Shown here: positions 44,663 to 54,060 of the stretch, one piece after another
Layout of the letters: each line of letters begins with the position of its first letter
Numbering within the stretch: the first letter of the stretch is position 1
Source of the DNA: Halalkalibacter hemicellulosilyticusJCM 9152
GTDB taxonomy: Bacteria > Bacillota > Bacilli > Bacillales > Bacillaceae_D
Direction: 5' to 3'
Assembly (NCBI RefSeq): GCF_000513115.1
Contig: NZ_BAUU01000002.1
Location: 62,001 to 126,000 of the forward strand
Length of the DNA stretch: 64,000 nt
Made by a program: the position numbers and the translations under genes
Notes under the pieces: generated by a model
Database searches by the model: none
The model's input: only the letters and a program-made list of their open reading frames with translations
What the model was told of the DNA's origin: nothing

Positions 44663-45842
44663 ACGTGGACGTTTCGGTGACTTCGGAGGTAAATATGTTC
44701 CTGAAACATTAATGAATGCGTTAGAAGAATTGGAAAATGAGTTAGATAAAGCTCTTTTAGATGAATCCTTTCACACTGAATACTTAGAGCATTTACAAGA
44801 GTATGCAGGGAGACCAACAGCATTATCATATGCTGAAAATATCTCTAAGGTTTTAGGTGGAGCCAATATATATTTGAAAAGAGAAGATCTTTTGCATACA
44901 GGCGCTCACAAATTAAACAATGCGATGGGGCAGGCATTACTTGCAAAACGAATGGGCAAAAAGAAAATAGTCGCTGAAACAGGTGCAGGTCAGCACGGTG
45001 TTGCCACAGCAACGATTGCAGCAAGATTTGGTCTTGAATGTAAAGTATTTATGGGTGCTGAAGATATGGAAAGGCAAGCACTAAATGTTTTTCGAATGGA
45101 GTTGTTAGGGGCTAAAGTTGTTCCTGCTACTTCAGGGAGTCAAACGTTAAAGGATGCTACGAATGAGGCGATTCGATATTGGGTCACAAATGCAGAAGAT
45201 ACATTCTATTTAATTGGATCAGTTGTTGGACCACATCCGTATCCGAAAATGGTTCGAGATTTCCAACGTATTATTGGAGATGAATCAAAAGAGCAATTTT
45301 TAAAGCGAGTAGGTGAGTTTCCTAAAGAAATTATTGCTTGTGTCGGAGGAGGAAGTAACGCAATTGGTATGTTCTACCCTTTTTTAGATGATGATGTTAC
45401 GCTAATTGGTGTTGAGGCTGCAGGAAAAGGTATTGATACGAATCAGCATGCAGCGACCATTACAAAAGGAACAAAAGGCGTTATTCATGGCTCATTAACC
45501 TATCTTCTTCAAAATGAAGCTGGCCAAATAATTGAACCATATTCGATTTCTGCTGGTCTCGATTATCCAGGAATAGGACCAGAACATGCCTATTTAGCAA
45601 GTACGAACCGTGTGAACTATGAAGCTGTTACAGATCAACAAGCACTAGATGCATTAAAGCTTTTGTCTGAAACCGAAGGAATCATACCGGCAATTGAATC
45701 TGCCCATGCGCTAGCTAAAGCGTTTGAACGTGCGAAAGAATTAACGCCAAACGAGACGATACTAGTCTGTTTGTCAGGTCGAGGAGATAAAGATGTTCAC
45801 ACATTAATGAAACATTTTAGGGGGGATGAAAATGGCAACTAA
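44649..45842 (+). CDS. trpB: Tryptophan synthase beta chain
   Basis: A 397-residue PLP enzyme joining indole and serine. [14 protein letters not shown] opens the protein, and the PLP lysine is in [15 protein letters not shown] (near 84). [14 protein letters not shown] and the phosphate-binding [12 protein letters not shown] are intact. It overlaps trpF and trpA, so translation is coupled along the operon. Confidence 0.96.
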   Translation: MVPNKRGRFGDFGGKYVPETLMNALEELENELDKALLDESFHTEYLEHLQEYAGRPTALSYAENISKVLGGANIYLKREDLLHTGAHKLNNAMGQALLAKRMGKKKIVAETGAGQHGVATATIAARFGLECKVFMGAEDMERQALNVFRMELLGAKVVPATSGSQTLKDATNEAIRYWVTNAEDTFYLIGSVVGPHPYPKMVRDFQRIIGDESKEQFLKRVGEFPKEIIACVGGGSNAIGMFYPFLDDDVTLIGVEAAGKGIDTNQHAATITKGTKGVIHGSLTYLLQNEAGQIIEPYSISAGLDYPGIGPEHAYLASTNRVNYEAVTDQQALDALKLLSETEGIIPAIESAHALAKAFERAKELTPNETILVCLSGRGDKDVHTLMKHFRGDENGN

Positions 45843-46644
45843 ACGTATGAAAGCTGTCACAGGTGGAGATAAGCCACTATTTATCCCTTTTATTACAGCG
45901 GGAGATCCATCGAGTGCAGCGACAATTGACATTGCACTAACACTTCAAAAGGCGGGTGCTTCTATTTTAGAGCTTGGTATTCCTTATTCCGATCCACTTG
46001 CTGATGGACCAACCATTCAGGCAGCATCGAAAAGAGCTTTGAAGCATGGAATGAGTTTAGAAAAAGCTTTGAAGTTAGTACCACAAATGAGAGAACGAGG
46101 ATTAACAATTCCTGTTATCATTTTCACATATGTCAATCCATTAATGCAATACGGCGAAAAGCGGATTGTCGAAGAGGCAGCTAATTACGGAATTGATGGT
46201 TTTATCGTTCCTGATTTACCTTATGAAGAAAGTGGAGATTTTGCAGAACTATGTAATCAATTTAATCTTTCACTTGTCTTGTTAGTCGCCCCCACATCTA
46301 AGGAGCGTATCGTCAAAATCGCTGAAAGGTCACAAGGGTTTCTTTATTGTGTATCTTCTTTAGGTGTTACAGGTGCACGAGCACAATTTGATCCTAGAGT
46401 GTATGAGTTTTTGCAGACCGTTCGCAAGGCAAGTACGATCCCAACAGCTGTTGGCTTTGGAATTTCGACGCCCGAACAAGCGAGCAAAATGCGCCAGCAC
46501 TCTGATGGAGTCGTCGTCGGAAGTGCATTAGTTAGCAAGATTGGTGAACTGGAACAACGATTGTTAGACGAAAATAAACGATCTGAAGCATTACTAGAAA
46601 TTGAACGACTTGTCAGTTCATTAGCTGAAAGTGAAGATCAATAA
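45832..46644 (+). CDS. trpA: Tryptophan synthase alpha chain
   Basis: A 270-residue TIM-barrel subunit that releases indole from indole-3-glycerol phosphate. Catalytic Glu is in [17 protein letters not shown], catalytic Asp in VPDLPYEE, and [11 protein letters not shown] forms the phosphate site. I use ATG 45832, six bases after GGGGGG; the ATG at 45826 touches that site. It ends 23 bases before hisC. Confidence 0.95.
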   Translation: MATKRMKAVTGGDKPLFIPFITAGDPSSAATIDIALTLQKAGASILELGIPYSDPLADGPTIQAASKRALKHGMSLEKALKLVPQMRERGLTIPVIIFTYVNPLMQYGEKRIVEEAANYGIDGFIVPDLPYEESGDFAELCNQFNLSLVLLVAPTSKERIVKIAERSQGFLYCVSSLGVTGARAQFDPRVYEFLQTVRKASTIPTAVGFGISTPEQASKMRQHSDGVVVGSALVSKIGELEQRLLDENKRSEALLEIERLVSSLAESEDQ

Positions 46645-46667
46645 TGATAAGATAGGATGTGCTTGTG

Positions 46668-47765
46668 ATGGATATCAAACAGCAAATTATTGGTTTACCT
46701 TCATATCAACCAGGTAAACCAATTGAAGAGGTTAAAGAAGAGCTTGGATTAACACGAGTCGTTAAATTAGCTTCAAATGAAAATCCTTATGGCGCTTCAA
46801 AACGCGTAGCTACCGCCATTAGCGAATCAGCAACAAATACAACCATTTATCCAGATGGGTATTCAGCAAAATTGCGAGAAAAAGTTGCTTTGAAATTAGG
46901 TGTTACGCCAGAACAATTAATATTTGGTAATGGATCTGATGAAGTGATTCAATTTTTATGTCGGGCTCTTTTATCACCAGGTACAAATACAGTCACAGCT
47001 GATCCCACCTTTTCACAATACAAATTAAACGCAACAATTGAAGGGGCAGAGGTTCGCGAAGTTCCATCGGTAGATGGCGTACATCATTTAGAGGCGATGC
47101 TCCAAGCTATTGATGAAATGACACGAATTGTTTGGGTTTGTAATCCGAATAATCCGTCAGGTACTTATGTGAATGAAGATACTTTTAAACGTTTCTTAGA
47201 TCAAGTACCTCCACATGTATTAGTCGTTTCTGATGAAGCTTATTATGAATATGTAACTGCGAAAGATTACCCGAATACGATACCTTTAATTAAAAAGTAT
47301 CCTAATTTAATGGTATTACGTACATTCTCAAAAGCTTATGGTTTAGCAGCTTTACGTATCGGTTATGGCGTTGGAAGTGCAGGGTTTGTATCAAGCATTG
47401 ACCCTGTTCGTCCTCCTTTTAATAACAATTCTTTTGCTCATTGTGCGGCTATCGCAGCTCTTGAGGATCAGGCATTTATTGATGAATGTGTGGAAAAGAA
47501 TACGGAAGGAATGAAGCAGTTCGAACAATTTTGTCAGAAGCACGAGCTTTATTATTACCCTTCGCAAACGAACTTCATTTTAATTGACTTTAAACAATCG
47601 GGAGATCGAGTGTTTGATTTTCTACTAAGAAAAGGATTTATTGTTCGTTCAGGTAAAGCGTTAGGATTTCCGACATGTGTTCGCATAACGATTGGTAAAA
47701 AAGAAGATAACGAAGAGTTATTTACGTATTTAGAAGAATTAGTAAATCATTCAACCGTTCAATAA
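46668..47765 (+). CDS. hisC: Histidinol-phosphate / aromatic aminotransferase
   Basis: A 365-residue PLP aminotransferase. KLASNENPYG (near 33-42), CNPNNPSGTYV (near 157), VVSDEAYYEYV and the PLP-lysine FSKAYGLAALRIGYG are all present. In B. subtilis the gene at this place serves both histidine and Tyr/Phe synthesis. The start could be GTG 46665 or ATG 46668 behind AGGATG; I choose ATG. A terminator follows immediately, unlike B. subtilis where tyrA continues the operon. Confidence 0.92.
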   Translation: MDIKQQIIGLPSYQPGKPIEEVKEELGLTRVVKLASNENPYGASKRVATAISESATNTTIYPDGYSAKLREKVALKLGVTPEQLIFGNGSDEVIQFLCRALLSPGTNTVTADPTFSQYKLNATIEGAEVREVPSVDGVHHLEAMLQAIDEMTRIVWVCNPNNPSGTYVNEDTFKRFLDQVPPHVLVVSDEAYYEYVTAKDYPNTIPLIKKYPNLMVLRTFSKAYGLAALRIGYGVGSAGFVSSIDPVRPPFNNNSFAHCAAIAALEDQAFIDECVEKNTEGMKQFEQFCQKHELYYYPSQTNFILIDFKQSGDRVFDFLLRKGFIVRSGKALGFPTCVRITIGKKEDNEELFTYLEELVNHSTVQ

Positions 47766-47782
47766 AAGATGACTTAAGGAAT

Positions 47783-47816
47783 CCGTCTTTCATACATGGA
47801 TGAGAGACGGTTTTTT
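47783..47816 (+). terminator. Terminator after hisC
   Basis: CCGTCTTTCAT and ATGAGAGACGG form an imperfect 10-base stem, followed by TTTTTT. It ends the trp-hisC part of the supraoperon. Confidence 0.88.
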
Positions 47817-47920
47817 GAAGAAATGAGACTAAAAAAGTTTACCAAAGAAGATGTAAGTATATTCTCGGGTGACGTCGGCTTCGTACGTTACACGTTTTCC
47901 CTGTAACGACTACGCACGAT

Positions 47921-48039
47921 GAGGTTGGGATATAACAAAAGTGTTCATCTGAGAATCCGAATATTTCAGGAACGGTGCACGTGCTCCACTCTAGATTTGT
48001 TCGGATTCTCCTTTCCTAAAATACTTTTGTCCCACCCTC
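47921..48039. repeat. Long imperfect inverted-repeat element before tyrA
   Basis: GAGGTTGGGA with CAAAAGT (47921-47942) pairs with ACTTTTG and TCCCACCCTC (48023-48039), and inside it AGAATCCGAA (47952-47961) pairs with TTCGGATTCT (48000-48009). The folded element spans about 120 bases. Just upstream, CGTTACA and TGTAACG form a second hairpin (about 47885-47907). The GAGGTTGGGA / TCCCACCCTC ends resemble repeats scattered in Bacillaceae genomes. The region holds no gene although a reading frame runs through it into tyrA. Confidence 0.7.
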
Positions 48040-48080
48040 TTGACAGCATGTTTAGAATTTTGATTAGAAAGGAGAAAGGG

Positions 48081-49178
48081 ATGGAGCGAACAGCTTTTAT
48101 TATTGGATTAGGGTTAATTGGTGGCTCCATAGCGTTAGCCATTCGCTCAGAGCATCATGTTCGAATAACAGGATACGATATTTCAGATGAACAACAGAAA
48201 ATGGCACTATCTTTAAAAGTAATTGATGAAGTAGCACCATCTATTGAAGAAGGGGTGAAGAATGCTGACTTAATAGTGCTAGCTACTCCTGTATTAAAAA
48301 CAGAAGAATTAATTAAAGAGCTATGCCAGTTAGAGCTAAAGTCAGGAGCATTAATTACTGACGTCGGAAGCACGAAAAAGAAAATTGTTGAAACAGCATC
48401 TTGTTTAGCTGAAAAAGATGTCGTTTTCATCGGTGGACATCCTATGGCCGGCTCACATAAAAGTGGTGTAGAAGCAGCTCGAGTGCACTTGTTTGAAAAT
48501 GCATTTTATATATTTACTCCCGTTAATAAATCAGATACTAGGCACATTATTCAATTACAAAATTGGCTCAAAGGAACAAAAGCTACATTCTTAGAGTTAA
48601 CTCCGGACGATCATGATCGGTTTGCTGGTGCAATTAGTCACTTTCCGCATATTGTTGCAGCCTCACTAGTTCATCAATTGGCCAATTTAGATGGTGATGA
48701 TCGGCTCGTTTCACAATTAGCAGCAGGAGGATTTCGAGATATTACAAGAATCGCATCTTCTAGCCCAACGATGTGGAGAGACATTTTATTACATAATAAG
48801 GAAAGCCTTTTAACATTACTAGATGAATGGTTAGAAGAGATGGAAAAAGTTCGAAATATGTTAGTGCATGAAAATGCAGAAGCGATCTTCCATTACTTTC
48901 AAGCCGCTAAATCATTTCGTGAAGGATTACCTCCTCGTGAAAAAGGAGCAATCCCATCGTTTTATGATCTGTTTGTCGATATTCCTGATCATCCAGGTGT
49001 CATATCAGATGTCACAGGTATACTTGCTGAACACGATATAAGTTTAACCAATATTCGTATTTTAGAAACGAGAGAAGATATCATGGGTGTGTTAAGCATT
49101 AGTTTTAGGTCTGAAGAAGATAGGCAACGCGCGAAAATACATTTAGAAAATGAAATGTATGAAACATATATATTATAA
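48081..49178 (+). CDS. tyrA: Prephenate dehydrogenase with ACT domain
   Basis: A 365-residue enzyme making 4-hydroxyphenylpyruvate for tyrosine. IIGLGLIGGSIAL is the NAD motif (6-18), TDVGSTKK and GGHPMAGSHKSGVEAA follow, and an ACT regulatory domain occupies about 295-365 (VDIPDHPGVISDVTGILAEH). ATG 48081 follows AAAGGAGAAAGG. The open frame continues upstream to 47919 but that part is the inverted repeat. aroA starts 12 bases after the stop. Confidence 0.94.
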   Translation: MERTAFIIGLGLIGGSIALAIRSEHHVRITGYDISDEQQKMALSLKVIDEVAPSIEEGVKNADLIVLATPVLKTEELIKELCQLELKSGALITDVGSTKKKIVETASCLAEKDVVFIGGHPMAGSHKSGVEAARVHLFENAFYIFTPVNKSDTRHIIQLQNWLKGTKATFLELTPDDHDRFAGAISHFPHIVAASLVHQLANLDGDDRLVSQLAAGGFRDITRIASSSPTMWRDILLHNKESLLTLLDEWLEEMEKVRNMLVHENAEAIFHYFQAAKSFREGLPPREKGAIPSFYDLFVDIPDHPGVISDVTGILAEHDISLTNIRILETREDIMGVLSISFRSEEDRQRAKIHLENEMYETYIL

Positions 49179-49190
49179 GGAGGGGTATAC

Positions 49191-50480
49191 ATGGCTAAAG
49201 TAAGTGTGAATCAAGTAATGAATGGATTAAATGGTACTATTCGTATACCAGGAGATAAATCAATTTCTCATCGCGCTGTCATGTTTGGAGCCATTGCAAA
49301 TGGGAATACAACAGTGGAAGGATTCTTACCTGGAGAAGATTGTTTAAGTACAATTAGCTGCTTTCGTAAATTAGGAGTAGCTATTGAACAAGAAAATGAA
49401 AAAGTGACGATCGAAGGAAACGGATGGGAAGGGTTAGAAGAGCCTAGTGAAATATTGGATGTAGGTAATTCAGGTACAACAACGCGGCTTATGTTAGGAA
49501 TTCTAGCAACGCGCCCATTCCATTCTGTTGTCATAGGCGATGATTCTATTGCGAAAAGGCCAATGGCAAGAGTGACTAGTCCATTACGAGAAATGGGATC
49601 AACCATTGATGGAAGAGATGATGGGAACTTCACACCATTATCGATTCGTGGTGGTACTACTAAAGCTATTCAATTTCAATCTAAAGTGGCCAGTGCTCAA
49701 GTAAAATCAGCCATTCTATTAGCTGGTCTCCAAAGTGATGGGGTAACCTCCGTTAACGAGCCTGCATTATCCCGCGATCATACAGAACGTATGTTAGAAG
49801 CTTTTGGTGTTGAAGTTCAGAGAGACGGTCTAACAGTTTCCGTTGAAGGGGGACAATCACTTCAAGCTCAACATATTATCGTTCCAGGAGATATTTCTTC
49901 TGCTGCTTTTTTCCTTGTTGCAGGTGCTATTGTTCCTAATAGTCAAATTACGTTACACGGTGTTGGTATGAATCCAACTCGTTCAGGAATTATTGATGTC
50001 CTACAGCAAATGGGGGCTGAATTAACGATTGAAAATGAGCGAAATGCAGGTGGGGAGCCTGTTGCTGATTTAACGATTTCAACCTCTAAATTAAAAGGAA
50101 TTGATATCGGCGGTCCATTAATTCCTCGATTAATAGATGAGATCCCTGTAATTGCTGTATTAGCTACTCAAGCACAAGGAAAGACGGTCATTCGTGATGC
50201 GGAGGAATTAAAAGTAAAGGAAACAAACCGTATTGATACAGTGGTTAGTGAATTAACGAAAGCAGGAGCTAAAATTACCGCAACAGAAGATGGAATGGTG
50301 ATAGAAGGGCAAGCAGCACTTCATGGAGCTCATGTGAATAGTTACGGTGACCATCGTATCGGTATGGCAATGGCTGTCGCCGGCCTTATTGCACAAGGGA
50401 CGATGATAATTGAAAGAAGTGAGGCGATTGCTGTTTCTTATCCTACTTTTTTTGAACATATTCAACAATTACAAAGATAA
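49191..50480 (+). CDS. aroA: 3-phosphoshikimate 1-carboxyvinyltransferase (EPSP synthase)
   Basis: A 429-residue enzyme that joins shikimate 3-phosphate and PEP (named aroE in B. subtilis). Motifs are [14 protein letters not shown] (near 17-30), [13 protein letters not shown] (near 89-101), [14 protein letters not shown], and the late KVKETNRI and [17 protein letters not shown] precedes the ATG. It shares a transcript with tyrA and is followed by a terminator. Confidence 0.95.
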   Translation: MAKVSVNQVMNGLNGTIRIPGDKSISHRAVMFGAIANGNTTVEGFLPGEDCLSTISCFRKLGVAIEQENEKVTIEGNGWEGLEEPSEILDVGNSGTTTRLMLGILATRPFHSVVIGDDSIAKRPMARVTSPLREMGSTIDGRDDGNFTPLSIRGGTTKAIQFQSKVASAQVKSAILLAGLQSDGVTSVNEPALSRDHTERMLEAFGVEVQRDGLTVSVEGGQSLQAQHIIVPGDISSAAFFLVAGAIVPNSQITLHGVGMNPTRSGIIDVLQQMGAELTIENERNAGGEPVADLTISTSKLKGIDIGGPLIPRLIDEIPVIAVLATQAQGKTVIRDAEELKVKETNRIDTVVSELTKAGAKITATEDGMVIEGQAALHGAHVNSYGDHRIGMAMAVAGLIAQGTMIIERSEAIAVSYPTFFEHIQQLQR

Positions 50481-50512
50481 TAAAAACGGTACTACTTCAT
50501 TAGAAATTAGAA

Positions 50513-50548
50513 AAAACGGCTTCCTTTGTAAAGCAGGGGAGCCGTTTT
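50513..50548 (+). terminator. Terminator of tyrA-aroA
   Basis: AAAACGGCT and AGCCGTTTT form a 9-base stem, partly extended by CC/GG pairs, followed by TTTT. Confidence 0.85.
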
Positions 50549-50565
50549 AATTTACAAAAAAAAGC

Positions 50566-50605
50566 CCTCGTATCCGTAAACTAGTAAGCGTTTACAAATG
50601 CGAGG
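50566..50605. promoter_or_regulatory. 16-base inverted repeat containing a cre-like operator
   Basis: CCTCGTATCCGTAAAC and GTTTACAAATGCGAGG pair over an 8-base loop with three G-U pairs. Inside, AGTAAGCGTTTACA (50583-50596) matches 13 of 14 positions of the catabolite-response consensus TGWAANCGNTNWCA. A further pair GTATGG/CCATAC with AAGC/GCTT follows at about 50612-50653. The 332-base gap between aroA and the next gene otherwise shows only AT-rich sequence. Confidence 0.5.
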
Positions 50606-50812
50606 AAAATAAGCTAAGTTGTATGGATAGGAGCGGAGAGAAACCATACGCTTAATTAAAGTATACTTCTTTTTTATAAAAAGTCAACCATATTTAGAAA
50701 AAAATAAATATCTTTTTGTTCTCATAGTGTGATCCATTTACGTTTCAACGTTCTTATTTTTCATTTACATTCATAGCTTGTCTAGTAGAAGAAACCATAA
50801 GGAGGGATACAG

Positions 50813-51763
50813 ATGTACTTACTAGACAAAGTAATCAAAGTTGATGAAAAGAGAGTGAAAGATCGCTGTTTTATTGTTGAAGAAGGTCGAGTACGCTATG
50901 CCACTACTACTTTCAAGCAGTGGAATAAAAAAAGAGTTAGTATGAACGGGACTGTTCTATGTAGTGGGCGTGTTTACTTTGATGATTCATTATTATATGA
51001 AGGTGGGGATGATATACTATACGAAAGACAAAAACAACTGATAAAAGACGGCTGTACAACAGTCGCAATCGCTCCACATGTAAAATACGAAAGTGAGCTT
51101 GCAAATGTCTATCACAATTGGAATGCCTATTTAAAAAAGAGCACAATTGATTATGTCATTGGACTTACCATTCCTGCTTATTTAATTAGAATGAGCTTTA
51201 TACGCAAATGTCAAAACATGCTCATTCCTTATTTAAAAGTTGAACTAACGACAGAAGAGGATATTCACTCTATTAAATGGACACACATCTCTCATACGCT
51301 ATTACATTACCCTTTAGCGATCATCCCTGTTTTCCAAGCTTCGACTAAACGCGCAAAGTCACTTGAGGTTATTTGGAGGAAGTATTGCTTAGATTATGGT
51401 ATTCATACTGATCTAGATTCACAATATAGTAATAGAATAAATAAGTCATTGTTACAAAAGATCGGTTTATTCCCACAAAAGGGAACTCTTATTGCAGGGA
51501 GTGATCTCGATTATATTGCATATGTTGATCGAAAAAGAAAAAAACGTTATGAAGAAAGAAAGCGTACTGCACGAGATATAGAACATTATAAACATGAAGA
51601 ACCTGATTTAGTTGTATTAAGAGGTCGAATTCTAAAAGTATTAAATGAAATTGATCTAAAACCCGGTTTTGGTCAGCCTATTCAAATCATTCGCCCTGGA
51701 CGCTTTTTGTCAATGAATGATTTGATGGAGCAAGAAAATCATGTATATCGATCATCATACTGA
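50813..51763 (+). CDS. Unrecognised protein with amidohydrolase-like ends
   Basis: 316 residues, basic, no signal peptide or membrane helix. I do not recognise a named family. The first 60 residues (MYLLDKVIKVDEKRV, then CFIVEEGRVRY) and the stretch KGTLIAGSDLDYIAYVD near 225-241 resemble the small beta domain that flanks the barrel of metal-dependent amidohydrolases. The HxH metal motif expected after the first strand is absent (the place reads GRVYFDD), and no clear later metal His or Asp set is visible, so hydrolase activity is doubtful. The middle (60-220) could be a reduced barrel. GGAGGGA precedes the ATG. It stands alone between aroA and ypiA. Confidence 0.6.
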   Translation: MYLLDKVIKVDEKRVKDRCFIVEEGRVRYATTTFKQWNKKRVSMNGTVLCSGRVYFDDSLLYEGGDDILYERQKQLIKDGCTTVAIAPHVKYESELANVYHNWNAYLKKSTIDYVIGLTIPAYLIRMSFIRKCQNMLIPYLKVELTTEEDIHSIKWTHISHTLLHYPLAIIPVFQASTKRAKSLEVIWRKYCLDYGIHTDLDSQYSNRINKSLLQKIGLFPQKGTLIAGSDLDYIAYVDRKRKKRYEERKRTARDIEHYKHEEPDLVVLRGRILKVLNEIDLKPGFGQPIQIIRPGRFLSMNDLMEQENHVYRSSY

Positions 51764-51945
51764 AGAGAGTTGTTTTGTTAAAAGACATAGCTCAATAGGT
51801 TTCTTTGATTAAAAGGCAATAATATATAAAATTCTTAATCTTGTAATCAAGGTAGCTTTAAGTGAATTCATTGGAGGAGGCTGATAGGCTCGTTTCATGC
51901 TTTTTCTAAAAGACGGACACTTTCAATAAAAAAAGATAAAACCGC

Positions 51946-52002
51946 TGTAACGACTTCTCACAACGCTTATAAGAAAAGTCCGCTGCGCGGTTTTTCTTAT
52001 AG
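51946..52002 (+). repeat. Dispersed repeat, copy B
   Basis: A 57-base segment aligning with 17863-17919. It ends in a strong hairpin, TATAAGAAAA with a GC-rich centre and TTTTTCTTATA. Its first 11 bases, CTGTAACGACT, also occur at 47901-47911. The 51764-52078 gap otherwise shows no gene. Confidence 0.55.
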
Positions 52003-52078
52003 AAGAGAACATTCTTTCTTCTTAGCACAAAAAATGATACGATATCGTTATCCTTGTGAGAGAAGGAGGCTTACAAAA

Positions 52079-53344
52079 GTGGTCGAATCATTAGACGTTA
52101 TTATTCAAAAAATAGAATCGGGCAAGGTTGATGAGGGTTTAAATGAAATAGAACTATTACTTAAACGAGCTGATCATCAAACAAAATACGAAATTGCTCA
52201 AGTTTATCAAGAGTTAGGTCACGTCCAAAAAGCAAAAGAAGTAATCGACGAATTGCTAATGTTATATCCAGATGAAGGTGATCTGTACACATTTGCTGCT
52301 GAATTATTAATTGATCTTGATCAAGAAGATGAAGCCATTGAAATGCTAAATGAAATTAAAGAGAATGACCCTGCCTATTTACAAGCACAATTACTTTTAG
52401 CTGATTTGTATCAGCTACAATCATTAGACGAGGTTGCTGAACAAAAGCTGTTAAATGCGATGAAAATAGCTCCTGATGAACCGATCATCTCATATGGCTT
52501 GGGAGAATTTTATTTATCACGTGGTGACTATTTTAAAAGCATCCCTCATTTAAAAAAAGCTGTTCATGCTGACGAGGTAATACCTGATACATATCTAGAG
52601 TTGACGTTAGCTGAAGCCTACAGTGCTACTGGTCAATTTGAAGATGCCATTCATTATTATCAAATTGGTATAAAAAAGAATATGAACGCAGATGCTTTAT
52701 TTGGTTATGGTTTCACAGCTTATCAAATGGGTGATATGATACTTGCTATTGAACAGTTCGAAACACTTAAGACGTTAGATCCTGACTACTCTTCCGTTTA
52801 CGCTTATTTAGCAAAGGCTTACGAATCAGAAGAAAGAATTGATGAAGCATTAGATACGTTAAAAGCAGGAATGAGTGTAGACCAATATAATGAATCCTTG
52901 TATATTCAAGCTGCAAAGCTCTCCTTCAAGAAAAATGTTGAAGTAGACGGTGAGTCCTATTTACAAAAAGTGATTGCATTAAACCCGTCAAATGTTGAAG
53001 CCGTTCATACATTGTCTGCATACTATAAACATCAAAACTTACATGAAGAGCTATTGGATTTAATGAATCATATGAAAGATTACGGCGAAGATGATGTCAT
53101 GTATAAATGGTATGAGGCATCTGCTTTACGTGAATTAGATGAATATGAAAAGGCAGAAATCTTGTACAAAGAAATAGCGGAATACTATGTCAAAGATATT
53201 GATTTCCTCGAGGAATATGGCCAATTTTTACTCGAGTACGGTAGGAGAGAAAAAGCGAGGGAGATTTTTGAACGTCTTTTAGTACTAAAACCGGAGCGAT
53301 ATGATATTGTAGAGTTACTAGAAAATCTTTTAAGTGAAGAATAA
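52079..53344 (+). CDS. ypiA: YpiA, TPR-repeat protein
   Basis: A 421-residue all-helical protein built from about ten tetratricopeptide repeats, visible as repeated patterns such as AYLAKAYESEERIDEALDTL and YGLGEFYLSRGDY. Such repeats bind other proteins. Its partner is not known; it lies before ypiB as in B. subtilis. Start is GTG 52079 behind AAGGAGG; the ATG at 52034 would add a basic leader without a site. Confidence 0.85.
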   Translation: MVESLDVIIQKIESGKVDEGLNEIELLLKRADHQTKYEIAQVYQELGHVQKAKEVIDELLMLYPDEGDLYTFAAELLIDLDQEDEAIEMLNEIKENDPAYLQAQLLLADLYQLQSLDEVAEQKLLNAMKIAPDEPIISYGLGEFYLSRGDYFKSIPHLKKAVHADEVIPDTYLELTLAEAYSATGQFEDAIHYYQIGIKKNMNADALFGYGFTAYQMGDMILAIEQFETLKTLDPDYSSVYAYLAKAYESEERIDEALDTLKAGMSVDQYNESLYIQAAKLSFKKNVEVDGESYLQKVIALNPSNVEAVHTLSAYYKHQNLHEELLDLMNHMKDYGEDDVMYKWYEASALRELDEYEKAEILYKEIAEYYVKDIDFLEEYGQFLLEYGRREKAREIFERLLVLKPERYDIVELLENLLSEE

Positions 53345-53399
53345 CGATTAAGTAAATGAATAATCATATCATACATCATTACTTCGCAAGGAGGACGAA

Positions 53400-53957
53400 A
53401 TGGGTCATATGATATCAGTTAGTGAAAAGAAGGAGTTTCTCAAACAATTCTTAGCAGAATTCGAATTGAAGCGTCGGGAATGTACATGGTTATTAAATTT
53501 TTTAATGTCTGATGATGATTTAATGAAGTATGTTCATTTTGTTGAAAAAGCTGCCCATACCCCTAAAGGGCTAATTATATCTGCAAAAGGAGTGGATCAC
53601 CTACCTTTTTCTTTTCACAAGCAACACCATGTGACAACTGATACCGAAAAAGCCTATCACGATATTCGCTTAAATCAATCCGAAGATGTATATATAGAAC
53701 TCCACTTTCAAGGAGCAAATCGATATTCACCATTTTTAACTGTACTAGAAGAAAATCCGTACGTTCCTGACGATGTAGAACTAACAAAAGTGTATGATGA
53801 GGCGGCAACGTTTATTTTACAGCGTTCATTAATCTCATATCAAAGAGAGCGATTAACGAACGAGATAGATCGTGCACTAGATGAAAAAGATCAAGATCGA
53901 TTCATAACGTTATTATTGGAATTAAAAAAGCTTGATGAAGAAAAAGAAAAAAATTAG
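53400..53957 (+). CDS. ypiB: YpiB, UPF0302 protein with IDEAL domain
   Basis: 185 residues. The first about 140 form the UPF0302 region (EFLKQFLAEFELKRRECTWLLNFL, with LHFQGANRYSPFL later), and the C-terminal 40 residues (IDRALDEKDQDRFITLLLEL) are an IDEAL-type helix pair. Studies in Bacillus link YpiB to control of the neighbouring qcr genes and of LPS-independent surface functions, but I rely only on the sequence match and place. AAGGAGGACG precedes the ATG. Confidence 0.85.
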   Translation: MGHMISVSEKKEFLKQFLAEFELKRRECTWLLNFLMSDDDLMKYVHFVEKAAHTPKGLIISAKGVDHLPFSFHKQHHVTTDTEKAYHDIRLNQSEDVYIELHFQGANRYSPFLTVLEENPYVPDDVELTKVYDEAATFILQRSLISYQRERLTNEIDRALDEKDQDRFITLLLELKKLDEEKEKN

Positions 53958-54060
53958 ATGCTTATGTTCTTTGCATAGCAAATTGCTGTGCTTTTTTATT
54001 GTATGATTCATTTAAGTGCGATTCTCTAGGCTTAGTATCAAGTGTAAACGAGGTGATGAA

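Noticed and set aside
40739-46644. A missing trpG as a defect of the operon
   Set aside because: In Bacillus the amidotransferase subunit is shared and encoded in the folate operon, so absence here is normal.
48040-48045. Perfect TTGACA before tyrA as -35 box
   Set aside because: The -10 positions at 16-18 bases (GATTAG, ATTAGA, TTAGAA) are poor, and the transcript would start almost at the start codon and lose the ribosome-binding site.
47919-48080. Upstream extension of tyrA by 54 codons
   Set aside because: It runs through the inverted repeat, has no ribosome-binding site and no similarity to TyrA; ATG 48081 has a good site.
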